This document shows, piece by piece, positions 1 to 11,590 of a stretch of DNA of 64,000 bases. Position 1 is the stretch's first letter; each line of letters opens with the position of its first letter. Below the pieces are notes generated by a model. That model saw nothing but the letters and a program-made list of their open reading frames with translations. It did not search any database and was not told the origin of the DNA. The position numbers were made by a program, and so were the translations under genes. Origin of the DNA: Homalodisca vitripennis (lineage: Eukaryota; Arthropoda; Insecta; Hemiptera; Cicadellidae); contig NC_060207.1 in NCBI RefSeq assembly GCF_021130785.1, positions 190,920,001 to 190,984,000 on the forward strand. The letters are read 5' to 3'.

Positions 1-2507
1 CCTTTTGATACCTCCCATTTCGGCCACCACCAAAATTAGTGTGACTGGCGCGGCGGTTGATTTCTTTCTGAGGGTAATTTTTTATTAGTTTCAGGAAAAA
101 CCAGGTTGTGTGCTTATACAACACTTGAGGCTCTCGGCTCCTGGAATACAAATAATCTTTATCACCCATATTCTGAGTGATTTAAAACCTATGGAGTAAG
201 AAAATATAAAAAAGATTCAGCGTTTTTATTTTTGTAACATTGTTGTATAGTGCTGTTTTAAAAAGTTGTTTTCACATTATTAGGATACGCAATACTCAAT
301 CAAGACTTGAAAAGAACATTTTACATTAAACGGCCACAATGAAAAGACCTTGAGGCATACCAAATCAACCACTTTATTTTTTTTAAGAATAACGGTTTAT
401 CCAGATTATTGTGAATTATGATTTGTAATGTTGGTAGAAATTAAACTCGTGAATTTTAAAATGGAGCGCCAAATTTATGAACTCGTCGACTGATTTTGAA
501 GATGAGTAAGTAATTGTCTTCCTCGACCTCTTCAACTACTTCCATTATTTCGTGGTTGGTAGGTTACAAAGTTTTTTATTAACAGCAACGTATAAAATTA
601 AAACGTCAAATAAGGCTCGGCCGCTTGAAAGTCCAGTTGGTAGAACGAATCTCTAATGAATGTAATTAACTATGACAACTATATTTCTACGACTGGTATG
701 TCCATTACTGCCGGACAATATCGGTCGTGTTCCCATTACTGTAGTTGCGTTGAAGAGGGTTTACCAAGCGGAACACCATTAATCAGCTGACGGACAGAGT
801 TCGCGACTGTGTAACTCATCTGATACGTATCTGACATTCAGCTGCGCGCTGGCGGAAGTGGTGTGGTGACGTCATAGAAACATCACAGTAACATATCTTG
901 TACGTCATAAATCCTATCGCATGGGAAACACAGAGTGGCTATCTGCTGGGGAAGCGTGGACAGTTCGGAGAAAGTCTTATCATGCGGCACTGATATCTCT
1001 ACGCTGAGTATTTTTTTAGCCAATTCGATGTCTCCGCTCATTTTCTAGCCAACTTTGATAACAAACGCCAGTACATAATTACAGTAAACATTAAACCGAT
1101 CGTATCATTAATTGATTCGACTCTACTGGATAGGAGATTTATATTTGTCTTATAAATATAAATATTTATATATTATAGTTATTTGTACAAATATAAATAT
1201 GATATAGAATATAAAACAATCAAATATCGGAAATCAAAATATACATGTTGTGAATCAATGTGCTATTCTCTTTAAGACATTGTTTTCGAAAACATATTAA
1301 AATCTCCCTTAAAAGTACAAAAATTAAATTGTGTGCAAAATTTAAAATATCATTAGAGACCTTTACGTGCTTGATGTTTTCATCGTACATCAACATTTAC
1401 TACAAGTCTTGTGCCAATTAAGAAAATAATATATTTTTCAATTGAAACATTTCTCTCTTTGTAAACTATATCTTTTGTTGTCATTTGATTACTCGTTATC
1501 TGATATATCTGATTTAAATTATTGTATACTCTTAATTTTGATTTTGGAAATTATATCTAATGACAATTAAACGCCAACTACAATTACGATGTTGTTTCCT
1601 ATTGAAGTGCCAAGTTGAAATTGTTTTTCTTTGTTAAATATGGCCTCACAGTTTATTTTACAAAGACAAAATGGCTTAATACATATGATAGCTGTATATA
1701 ACTTCATTATGGATGAGTATAAGAGGAAATTCAAAGTTAAAGGCATTCATGACAACTATTACTTGGACCAGAAAGTCCAAACTGGGTAGAAGTCTTATAG
1801 AATCAACAAAAGCTATTTTCAACACTGCAAAACACGAAGTAGTATAGTCATTTTTATTGTACACCGGGTGCTGATCATAAATACTTGTGTGTGTCTTTTT
1901 AGAATTTCACCAAATCTATTTCACTGCTTCCTTTACAAATTACGTATCTTTTCCCAGCTGACTGTCACGAACAATCTAACTAATGACTTGAATAATATTC
2001 AAGTTGTAGAGTTCACGCACGAATGTTCAATTTTGACCTAAGGGCATTCTTTGTAAATAAATATGCATATCACTGTCTAAGCCTCCTTTTACATGATGCT
2101 GTAAAGTAATTATTTCTTAATTGAAAGACTTTTTCTTTATTCTCAGTTTTGTCCAGTGGTGGTATTACAAGTATTATACAACATGCTCCGAGCTTGAGCT
2201 TGGAGAAACTCATGACGCTCGCGCAGTAGAGAAAGCCGAATCGAAAGTGTCAAAGTTCTGAAGAAATAATTTTCTATATTTCTGTAATAGTTAACGTACT
2301 TATGGAATGTCCCTCGGCCCTATTTTATTCCTGCTGTTTGTTTAGCATAATTTATTTATTCAAGGTGAATGTTAACTAAAAGTTCATTCAAATCAAGATG
2401 CGTTCAACTAAGTTGCTTAACTTTAACTGAATATCCTATGTTGTCTGTGTAGATGTGTAAGTTTTATTTATTAGAGTATGTCATGGCCCTTGTTATGGTC
2501 TATTTAC
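1..2507. other. Gene-free left flank
   Basis: No coding region can be supported here. The stretch from about 590 to 970 is visibly richer in G, C and CpG than its surroundings, which could mark a promoter or an old unmethylated region, but no exon is attached to it with confidence. A short ATG-led frame near 477 runs into a GTAAGT that could be a splice donor; this is too little to call an exon. Around 1141-1210 there is an AT-only low-complexity patch. Confidence 0.4.
867..874. promoter_or_regulatory. Palindromic CRE-type site TGACGTCA
   Basis: A perfect 8 bp match to the cAMP-response element (CREB/ATF site) lies in the locally CpG-rich stretch. An 8-mer is expected by chance about once per 65 kb in balanced DNA, less often here because the window is AT-rich. 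No transcription start is visible nearby, so regulatory function is only a possibility. Confidence 0.2.
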
Positions 2508-2511
2508 AGTT

Positions 2512-2542
2512 GAGGCGGTCCATTCCAAAACTTACATAATCC
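2512..2542 (+). repeat. Left terminal inverted repeat of the 3.0 kb transposon
   Basis: This is the inverted partner of 5497-5527, differing at two positions in about 31. It is preceded directly by the AGTT duplication. Confidence 0.85.
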
Positions 2543-2962
2543 AATTCCTGAAATTTTTCAGGAAACAATAAAAACGTTTAATTTAATAACTTTTACAGTA
2601 AAATGTTATTTTTTTTGTTTTCTTCAGGTGAAGGATACATGTTTTTCATAAAAATAGTGTAAACCTTTTTCACTTTAGATGTCTAGTTTTTTCCAGAATT
2701 AACATTAAAGTTTTGGATAATGTTAGTTTTTGCCCTGACACCAATGGATAAAGATAGTTTTGGAAAGATGGTGTTAGGATAAAGTTAGTTTATGTCATGA
2801 CACGTTTAATTTTGGCTAACATAAAAACACTTAAAACAAATTTAAATGTTGTGATTTTGACTAACTTAGGGGCTATTCTTTTAATTGACCATCACTGGGA
2901 GTATGGTGAAATATAAAAGAATGGTTATTATATATCATTTTTATTATACATCAAACACGTAA

Positions 2963-4628
2963 CTAAACTACAAAATCATCTTCTTGGGCTTGGTGACCTT
3001 CACAATACTCTTCACATCTGGTACTTCCTTCTTCTGTGATTCCCTCGTTTTCCATCATCAAACGTTTGAAGAACTGAAGGTCTTCTCTTTGATCCCAATC
3101 ATCACCAAAATGTTTTTTTAGTAATTTTGCGATGTCTGTTAATTTTGCCTTTTTTATTAGAACTCCTTTTTTGACTGCTGACAAAACTATATCTTTAATA
3201 GATTTACCAGTTTTGTCAAACACTTGGGGTTTTTCGCAATTGGAGTTGTAGCTCCTCTCCCCTTTTTACCAACACCCTGTTCCGTTGAATGTTTCTGCTA
3301 AAAACAAATCTCTTAACAAGACTAAATTTAAAATGCCATGCTTTCAATGGTTTTAAATATTCAGCAGCAGTTTTCTTTCCAGTTATAAACTGAACAGTCT
3401 ACACCTAATATGCGTACTGTGCCATGCTCAGCAAATAGGTCAATGTAGGTTTTTGGATTAGTGATGGTTGGTATCTTTCGAAGTGTCTTCTCAATCCGAC
3501 CAAACACTCTATCAGAAGGAAGGAAAGAGTGGCCAGGTACAGGGAATATAAGTTCAATATTCTTGATATTAGCAGGGGCAAACGTTCAACAAAAAGTAGC
3601 TTAACATATTCACCATTATAGAATTACGACGATTCTGCCCTCCACAACCATCAGCGCACAATCGAATTGTCTTAAAACGAACTCAGGTCACTTTTTTGAC
3701 AAAACATCAAAAATTGAGGAACATATTTTCATTTGAACTTTTTACTGTGCTCGTTTTCTTGCCATGTATATATAAAAACATTCTCATTTGTTATTTTTGA
3801 TATTGAAGAACCCTTCACTACTGTACAGTTGTAAGTATACAACTGGCGGCTATAGTAAGCTGCTTGGTCCGGTACCTTAGGGTTAACTAAATTTTTTTGG
3901 CAGTCAAATGAAAAGGTAACCATATTATCATTTTCCTCTCTAAGTTTGGCATAGAAAGCTTTACCTCGAAGCTTGTGAACTCTCAACTGAATCATCAATT
4001 CTACTTTGTGTACTTGGTTCTGTTCAACCTTGATTTTCTCACGCAGTTCAATACATTTTGAGCAAGCATCAGTCACTGGTCTACCAATTCCAATATTGTA
4101 ATATTGGCAGAAAATATTCCTGAAGAAAGTCCTTTTGACTTTTAAAGACTCGTTTACTCTAGAGTTGTAAATTTTCCAAAGTTTTGAAATATTTAATTCA
4201 CAACTGAGATATTGCCTGGAACTTCTTCCTCGGCAATAGTGAGAATCTACTCCCCTTTAGCTTTTCAATAAATGATTTTACACTTTCTCTTTTAATGCGG
4301 AATTTCTCTATGAGCCTAGCGCCACCTCTTTTTTCAACAGGCATCTGTCCGGTTGTGGCATAATTTTTCGCAATGTTGTTAACACGAAATCTACTAACAC
4401 CTAAAATTCCGGAGAAATGTTTTCTGACATAACCTGAATCTTAAAGTCCTTGGTCCCCTTAATTTTTACTAGGTACTTAACTGCGAACGCTATCTTCTTT
4501 CTACCATTTTGTTTGGATCTTTCTCTTTGAGGTAATGACACTTCAATATGTTTCAGGATGAATGTATCTTGCTGAGTCTTCACAGGGTATTTATAAAATG
4601 CATCATGGAACTCCTTTACGTCAGACAT
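2963..4628 (-). pseudogene. Broken transposase-like gene of a recurrent insect element family
   Basis: Conserved protein segments follow one another on the minus strand in several frames. In order they are: an N-terminal piece starting MSDVKEFHDAFYKY (about 4628-4401); a basic segment with VEKRGGARLIEKFRIKRE (about 4340-4270); a segment ending in CxxC-type TDACSKCIELR, then FSFDCQKN and DQAAYYSRQLY (about 4240-3729); a segment with ADGCGGQN and then GHSF and DRVFGRIEK (about 3660-3440); and a C-terminal piece with KKGVLIKKAKLTDIAKLLKKH (3223-2963). I recognise this layout from uncharacterised insect proteins. The acidic residues in FDCQ, ADGCGGQN and GRIEK could form a DDE-like triad, which is inference. 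Several frameshifts break the frame, so the copy is either dead or damaged by base-calling errors. Confidence 0.65.
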
Positions 4629-5235
4629 CCTTAGTGATTTTACATTTGTATGTTGGGGCCGTTATGAAAACATCTTGGAGGTTCTGGCATTTGAGTAGGC
4701 ATGTGCATGGAAAACAAACAAATTCATCAGGCTAAAGGTTTTAAAGAAAGTAAAATTGGTTAGAGCTATTTAAACAATGACCACACATCTACAAACAATG
4801 ACCGATGACTGGAAAACAACAATCGACAACTTTATGAAATCCGGACTCATGCTTATCCAAACTCACATTAGTTAAAACATCCGTTAATCCGAAGCTTAAC
4901 AATTGTATGGCTGGGACTATCATGTATCCAAACAGATAATTCAATAAACCTTAGCCTACATAAGCCAAAAATTGTAGGTTATTATTCTGCTTACCTTTTT
5001 CTCTTATCCTTTGTCTTTTTCCATTCTTCAGGATTTTGATTTCCTTTCTCCTTGATTTATTAGGTGGAGTTGGTTAAAATGGTTTCTGATAAACTCATTA
5101 CAACTTCACAATTAACTTATTTAGATTGTAAAAATATTAAGTGAATACAGAACAATTCACAGGCAGCAATACAGAGGCAAGACAAAATTACAAACATAAA
5201 CAAAGTCATGTGACTGAATCCAGGCCACCCATTGG

Positions 5236-5515
5236 GTAAGAGGATAAAGATAGTTTTGGAATGATAGATGATTAATGATCACATGACATTAATAACGCCA
5301 TCCCATTGGCTTGATGGATATGCTAGTTTTTGGAATAGCATTACTGAAATTAAGTGAGTTTTGGAAATGACACCTAGTTTTTAGCATTAAATACCCATAT
5401 GATACAGTTAGTTTTGGAAAAGATATGACCTGACTGCTTTATTCCTCTCTTTCTGCTAAATGCAGTGATACCAATAACTCAATTTCGAAAAAAAATGGAT
5501 TTTGTGAGTTTTGGA
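5236..5515 (+). repeat. Subterminal repeats with core AGTTTTGGAA
   Basis: The motif AGTTTTGGA(A) recurs at about 5249, 5325, 5348, 5409 and within the right end at 5507. Related copies lie inside the left end near 2710 and 2757. Clustered subterminal motifs of this kind often serve as transposase-binding sites, which fits their position, but binding is inferred. Confidence 0.55.
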
Positions 5516-5527
5516 ATGGACCGCCTC
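5497..5527 (-). repeat. Right terminal inverted repeat of the 3.0 kb transposon
   Basis: This is the inverted partner of 2512-2542 and is followed directly by the AGTT duplication at 5528-5531. Confidence 0.85.
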
Positions 5528-5531
5528 AGTT

Positions 5532-8183
5532 GTACTATCAGAACTATAAAAATAAGCTGCGTAGTTCAAAACAATTTTTTTCATATAAATTAACATATTG
5601 TATTTTTAAATATAAATTTAATTCATAAAAAGGTATTAAAATTTATATTAATATTATATTATAGGCCTATCTTAAAAGATAACAACCATATAATAAAAAT
5701 CCAATATCAACACCTTATATTAAAATATTTTTATATCTCAAACATGTTTTTTTTAATTTATCTAAGTAAATTTGATTTACTGTACATACAATGTGCAATA
5801 CAAAAACCATCAGAGATATTACTTTGTTCTGTTTTAACTAGGTAATTGCCACGAAGCCATGTTACTTTTATAAACCCTTACTAGGCTAAAGATAGTCAAA
5901 CAAGGTAATTCTTTTTATTCACTTTCTTACTTGAAATTAATTATATTTGATTATCTAAAGACCTGCATATATTGGGCAGAGGTGGTGGAAGGCTTGAGCA
6001 CAAGGGAAATATATAATTTATGAGTAAAATATGTTATCAAAGGCTATAAACAGCGGATTTTCGTTTCCCTGGGAATTACTTTCAGCATAAGACACCACTT
6101 CGTAAGTTTAAGATTCCTTTAAAATAATTTGTTATGCAAATACCAAAGTTATGTGTGTGTTTTTTTGTTTTTGTTTTTTTAAGTTAGTCCGAATTATTTT
6201 AAAGCGAGTTGAAGGGACCGGTCTAAGACGTTGGACATTTAGAGCTGAGTTATGTAGAGAGCCTCAAAACCCATCTGTGACAGGTGCACTTTTTATCAGT
6301 ACCATCGACCTTGTACTGTACCGACTCTCCCCTTTGTTCTGTTTGATAAGATCCATGCAGAGATCAATCAGTGGCCAATTAGGACAGGCAGAATAAGGCT
6401 TAAAAGTTGATCGGACTCTCTGAAAAATATGTTTGATTGTTGCCTACACCTATTATTCCACAGAATAAATTCTCATAACATTATATCACCAATAAAAATT
6501 GGTAACCCGTTTTACTAAAACAATGAAGTGTTTACCACGAAATATGGGTGTTTTAAGAAACTCTTTGTTGGCAGATTGCTTTATCTCTGTCGGAATTACA
6601 ATTGGATTCCTAAAGACAAGCATATTGGTATCGGGGAAGCGTAAGGGTCAGAATTGGAAACCTTTGGGATATTACACATTATATAATAGGTTATCATCAT
6701 GGTGGAATTCGCCTATGCGAGGAATTACTTTTGAATTTTACACGTAAATTGGACTAACGAGCATAGGTACAAAAATATCAATCAGTTCCCATCTCTTAAC
6801 AGAAATAACGCTTTATCGAGAAATAACTATAAATTATTCTGACTTTCTAGTATATGTGAAGACCTAAATGGCATCAAAACATTTCCCCAACACTCAAATT
6901 GTGTAAAGAATTTCATTGCGTATTCAAATAACTGTTGCAAAATTTTTAAAGAAGCTTTTTCTGTTTGAAATTAATAACAACATATTTAATTACGAATATA
7001 TCACAATTAATACGCTATTCCTCACAATTTACATTAGAGAATTTGGATAATGGTATGAGTTATCTGAAGGCATCCTTACAGTTTAAAATCATAACAAAAT
7101 TAAATTCGTGAAAGAATTTATTTGTGGAGAGCACATACATAACAGACAAATATAAAAAAGTACATAACTGTTTGTGCTCTTGAAATACAAATCAAATCGT
7201 ATTTATAAACCTTGCCCTATTCTAAATCTACGTCTTCAAAAACTCCAGCTTTACTGATTAGCGATCTGTCAATGAGTGGAATAGGTTAAATATGTGGTTG
7301 GAAACGATGATAATGAACCTTTATGTTTGTGTTGGGTGATGATTGATGCACGTGTTTACAAAAACACAAACATTCAACACCTACCGGGAGCAGGTTTTAA
7401 TTAATGGCTTGGAGGTAGAATTCTTGGAGGTAGAAATTATTCGGTCCGCTGCACAAAATCTTCCACTTGTTAAGTCGATTATTTATCGAATCAAATGTAA
7501 ATGTGCTTTATAGTGTTTACGAGCAATTCAATTTAATGGTTGCGTGTTTATTATACCATTACACAAATATGTACTCTGATAGAAACTGGCTTCTGTTATT
7601 GAAAAAAAACAAAATTACACTCTTTTATGCAATAAAATCTGTTTCGGTTGTTCTATTTTTATTTTATTTTTTTTAACAGAGCAAAATTTAAAATGTTTGA
7701 TCATAATTTTAGTTTTTTTTTAACAGTGCGAGACATACTATTGCGTGACTGGCCGTTTAACTTTATCATTTACTAATAATGCTGTAAAAAAATCTCAATT
7801 TATAGTTTTAATACTGCATTTTCGCAAGAAAATTATCTTCAATTCTCATGCGAAGATGAAGCAATATATCTCAGCCCTAAGTGTATTAAATTTATTTGCC
7901 ACAGCCCAGGCTTGCAATGATGTGCCCTGCGCTACAGGCATATCAAGTCTAAAAAAACCGGACAGGCAATTGTTTTAGGAGAGTGACGAAGTGCAGGATA
8001 CCTTACACATTGCACGGCTACAATGTGTACAATGTGTTAAGATTTGTACTCGTAGTGTAGTTAGGCGCAGTATCTTGTAGTGTGCATTCACTTTGAATTT
8101 AGGTTACGTTTTGTGGGAGTCTTCAGTTTGTGTGTTTCAGTGGCATATTTAAAAGTTACGTAAGGAATTGACGTTGAAATGTT
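5532..8183. other. Gene-free AT-rich stretch
   Basis: No feature could be supported. Short open frames at 6151-6396, 6499-6747, 7467-7676 and 7745-7978 have no recognisable domains, no clear splice sites and the AT-biased composition of the surrounding non-coding DNA. Confidence 0.4.
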
Positions 8184-8194
8184 GATATCCCTAG

Positions 8195-8371
8195 GTTTTT
8201 TATTCTCTTTTTTAAGCCTTAGCGTTAGCTATGCCGACTTCGAAGCACGCTGTGTATCAGCGAAGTTCACTGTTTGTCATGCCGATACATGATTGGAACT
8301 TCCCGGGATTTGAACCCGTGATGTCTCAGTTAGAGAGCCGAGACTATATCCATTAGTCTACGAAGAAGGAC
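8195..8371 (-). mobile_element. tRNA-derived SINE, full-length copy
   Basis: On the minus strand the 5' part is tRNA-like, with an A-box-like TAGACTAATGG and a B-box GGTTCAAATCC, and the element ends in an A-rich tail (T-rich on the plus strand). It is flanked by a near-perfect 11 bp duplication, GATATCCCTAG at 8184-8194 and GATATCTCTAG at 8372-8382. The same sequence recurs at 27022-27214 and 59112-59282, so this is a dispersed family. Internal RNA polymerase III promoters are expected for this class. Confidence 0.85.
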
Positions 8372-8785
8372 GATATCTCTAGTTACATAACAAACTGTCC
8401 ATCTAGTGCAATTCATCAATAGAAGCAACTGGTATACAAAAGTAGTTAAAAAAAACTTTCGGTCGCCATCTTTCAGGTCTTCAAATGATACGTAGAATGT
8501 CCCGATTTCCTCACGTCTCTGATTAATTTGACGAACCCAGAATTGATTGCACCACTTTCCTTTCCGCCGACGATACAGTAGTCATAATGCAATAACTTGC
8601 TCAATATCCATATTAACAAGACTGCACCTTCAACAGAACTGAATTGTTGTTTCCGATTAGTTCGATTGTCTTTTTCCTATCCGGGTGGAATCGTTGAGTG
8701 TGATAATGTAAAGACCACGATTGAAACCGTCCGGTTTCTCCGGAAGGACAGAATCGAGTAATGTGTCCGTAGGTTGAAAGTGAGC

Positions 8786-8833
8786 AGTTTTTATACTGCT
8801 GTGTCCGTATTTTTATACTGCTGTGTCCGTATT
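8786..8833 (+). repeat. Short tandem duplication of about 22 bp
   Basis: The unit TTTATACTGCTGTGTCCGTA occurs twice directly adjacent. No function is visible. Confidence 0.7.
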
Positions 8834-9135
8834 TTGCAGATTATGCCATACGTTCTTAAAATCTTAAAGATCCTGTAGTCCATAAGATCGGCAGAAATAG
8901 GACAAAATAATGTTTTCCTTACTTCAGAATACAAAAATTGTTTAAACTTACTAACCTTGGATTCAACCGTCTTCCCCAAGATCATTTTATGGTTGAGGCT
9001 TTTTAATCCATAGTTACATCCCTTTACGATATTTAGCCTTAAGACAAGACAACACTTTGGATCCACTATGTGAGGAATAGTAGTAATTGTATGCTTTTTG
9101 TAACAAGGCCTATGGAAAATAGCTGAGTATAGATA

Positions 9136-9947
9136 TACAGGGTGAGTGGCTCTTGGTGTGACAAAATTTTTTGGGTTATAACGCAATTTAAATGTCATAT
9201 AATGGTGGTTATAAAAAAGTCTAACTCCAAAAATTAGCTCTGAAATGAATTATTTTCAGTTTTTCTAAAAAACCCGTGTTTTTGTACGTAAATCTGACAT
9301 TTCTCAGCAACCTATAGACATATGTGAGCAAACTACATCATTTTTAGATTCTCCATTAAATTTTTCAATTTGAAAAAGTTATCGGTTCAAACGGTAAGAA
9401 AAGAAATTAAGCTTCAGGTCGATTCAAATGGCAAAGTTGCTAAGTTTCAGAAAAACTGAAATATCATTGAACCCTATCTTTTTACCACACCCTGTACACA
9501 AGAATGTGTCAAGTGATATTAAAAAATTTACCATTTAATAGGCTTTAAAATGGTATGCCATATGACCATAGTTAAGTATTCGGTTACCTACTTTTATTGG
9601 TTTGAATATTAAAAAACATGCAAGCTACAAAAATATTAAAACAATTTAATAACAACTGTACTTAATTTTCATGTTTTATAAAACTGCCTCATAAAACAAT
9701 GTATGCCATACCAACTATTTAGGTGTTTTTTCCATTTAAACAAAAACAGTATAGGTTAAAAGTTAACACTGAGTAGTCATAGGACGGTATAATAAACATA
9801 ATTTTTGAGCATTAGTAAAGATATTTAATAATGGAACTTTAGTCAATTATCAATAAGGTAAATGAAAATTAGAATACCTCATTAACACAAAACATTAAAA
9901 GTAAAATAATTGCAGTTCATTCTCAAAATGGCGACCTTCTTTTTCTC
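9136..9947 (+). repeat. Left 0.8 kb inverted arm
   Basis: It is the inverted partner of 10293-11105 with few differences. An internal CACCCTGTA at about 9488-9496 mirrors the outer end, so the outer 361 bp is bounded by inverted copies of the same 9 bp end. Confidence 0.85.
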
Positions 9948-9989
9948 CATAGATTTTTTTGCAATACGACCTATCTAACCTTCTAGATG

Positions 9990-10252
9990 GTTTGAACAAT
10001 GTTGAAAGAGACAAGCTTTACATTTTTATGCAACAGTACGTCAATGGCTGACTGAAAACTATCCCGTGTGGATTGGACGTGGGGGAACTATCGCATGGCC
10101 TGCCCGATCTCCCGACCCTACACCTATGGACTTTTTTGTGTGGGGTTTTCTTAAGCAAGAAGTTTATTCCACCCCAGTAAACTCAGAAGAAGAATTACGA
10201 GGCAGAATTGGTCTGGCTGCTCAAAGGCTTCGGGAAAACTGTCTTTTAAAAT
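9990..10252 (+). pseudogene. 3' fragment of a mariner-family transposase
   Basis: The translation contains RQWLTENYPVWIGRGG, IAWPARSPDPTPMDFFVWG and LKQEVY in one frame (ORF 10066-10254). This matches the C-terminal part of the DDE transposases of the Tc1/mariner superfamily that carry the WIGRGG...WPxRSPDLxPxDF signature; the last catalytic aspartate would be in RSPD or PMDFF. The N-terminal DNA-binding domain and first catalytic aspartate are missing, so it cannot encode a working enzyme. A related sequence is found in the element at 48129-51105. Confidence 0.8.
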
Positions 10253-10292
10253 GACCGTAGGAGCAATGAGAAAGCGCGCAAGAGCTTGTGTG

Positions 10293-11105
10293 AGAAAAGA
10301 AGGTCGCCATTTTGAGAATGAACTGCAATTATTTTACTTTTAATGTTTTGTGTTAATGAGGTATTCTAATTTTCATTTACCTTATTGATAATTGACTAAA
10401 GTTCCATTATTAAATATCTTTACTAATGCTCAAAAATTATGTTTATTATACCGTCCTATGACTACTCAGTGTTAACTTTTAACCTATACTGTTTTTGTTT
10501 AAATGGAAAAACACCTAAATAGTTGGTATGGCATAACTTGTTTTATGAGGCAGTTTTTATAAAACATAAAAATTAAGTACAGTTGTTATTAAATTGTTTT
10601 AATATTTTTGTAGCTTGCATGTTTTTTAATATTCAAACCAATAAAAGTAGGTAACCGAATACTTAACTATGGTTCATATGGCATACCATTTTAAAGCCTA
10701 TTAAATGGTAAAGTTTTTAATATCACTTGACACATTCTTGTGTACAGGGTGTGGTAAAAAGATAGGGTTCAATGATATTTCAGTTTTTCTGAAACTTAGC
10801 AACTTTGCCATTTGAATCGACCTGAAGCTTAATTTTCTTTTCTTACCGTTTGAACCGATAACTTTTTCAAATTGAAAATTTAATGGAGAATCTAAAAATG
10901 ATGTAGTTTGCTCACATATGTCTATACGTTGCTGAGAAATGTCAGATTTACGTACAAAAACACGGGTTTTTTAGAAAAAACTGAAAATAATTCATTTCAG
11001 AGCTAATTTTTGGAGTTAGACTTTTTTATAACCACCGTTGTATCACATTTACATTGCGTTATAAACCCAAAAAATTTTGTCACACCAAGAGCCACTCACC
11101 CTGTA
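10293..11105 (-). repeat. Right 0.8 kb inverted arm
   Basis: It is the inverted partner of 9136-9947. An internal TACAGGGTG at about 10743 again bounds an outer unit of about 363 bp. Confidence 0.85.
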
Positions 11106-11107
11106 TA

Positions 11108-11590
11108 GATTTTTTTAAAGTACTAATTGAGGTAGTGTCACATTTATAGTGGAATATACTTAATGCCATCATTTCCTATTTTATAGTACAAACAATACGC
11201 CAATTTAATTCAGTCATATTTCACATAATTCATGTAAATAAACCTCTTGAGTATCGATAGAACGTAGTGAAAGTGTTTTAATGAGGGAAATTGGCTGTTA
11301 CAACAATCAAACTACTAATAGGCTGACTATTTTTTCATGAGATGTATTGGTAACAAACACCAAAATCAAGTTAATGTTCTATGGTTAGTTTTTACAATCT
11401 ACTGAGTTATTACAGATTTGTTTATTCTGCGCTTTTCTCGTTGACATATTTTAGCCGTAAGACCAATGTAAAGGTGTTTAAATTTAATTTCTTCCATTGG
11501 CCAAAAGGTACCTATGTACCAAGTTTCAAGTCTCTAGGACGTTTTCTAACTAGTGTAGGACCCCCCTCCCGCTGACTACGTCCATGCCAT
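11108..11590. other. Unassigned stretch
   Basis: No coding or repeat feature is recognised. A 64-residue open frame at 11381-11575 has no domain and ends just before the candidate gene at 11591. Confidence 0.3.

Larger units (their letters stand above)
2512..5527 (-). mobile_element. 3.0 kb DNA transposon with 31 bp inverted ends and AGTT duplication
   Basis: The two ends are inverted copies starting GAGGCGGTCCATTCCAAAAC, matching over about 31 bp with two differences (2512-2542 and 5497-5527). They are flanked by AGTT on both sides (2508-2511 and 5528-5531), a 4 bp target-site duplication. Inside, on the minus strand, lies a broken transposase-like gene. A 4 bp duplication is known for Sola-type and Chapaev-type elements; I favour Sola from the duplication length and protein style, but this is inference. 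The element is complete at both ends but its gene has several frame breaks, so it is probably no longer autonomous. Confidence 0.8.
9136..11105. mobile_element. Fold-back Tc1/mariner-family element with 0.8 kb inverted arms
   Basis: The arms 9136-9947 and 10293-11105 are near-perfect inverted copies. The outer ends are TACAGGGTGAGTGGC and its complement, flanked by TA (9134-9135 and 11106-11107), the duplication typical of the Tc1/mariner superfamily. Only about 345 bp lie between the arms, holding the 3' part of a transposase. The element therefore looks non-autonomous, derived by losing most of the gene and keeping or gaining long inverted arms. A full-length transcript would fold into a long duplex. 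Confidence 0.85.

Noticed and set aside
476..515. Possible first exon ending in GTAAGT
   Set aside because: It is very short, has no supporting second exon, and GTAAGT occurs by chance.
3729..4076. Viewed at first as an independent small host gene
   Set aside because: Its neighbours on the same strand are other segments of one protein family, and all lie between matched transposon ends.
8791..9198. 135-codon minus-strand open frame
   Set aside because: It crosses the end of the fold-back element and the tandem duplication next to it, and has no domain.
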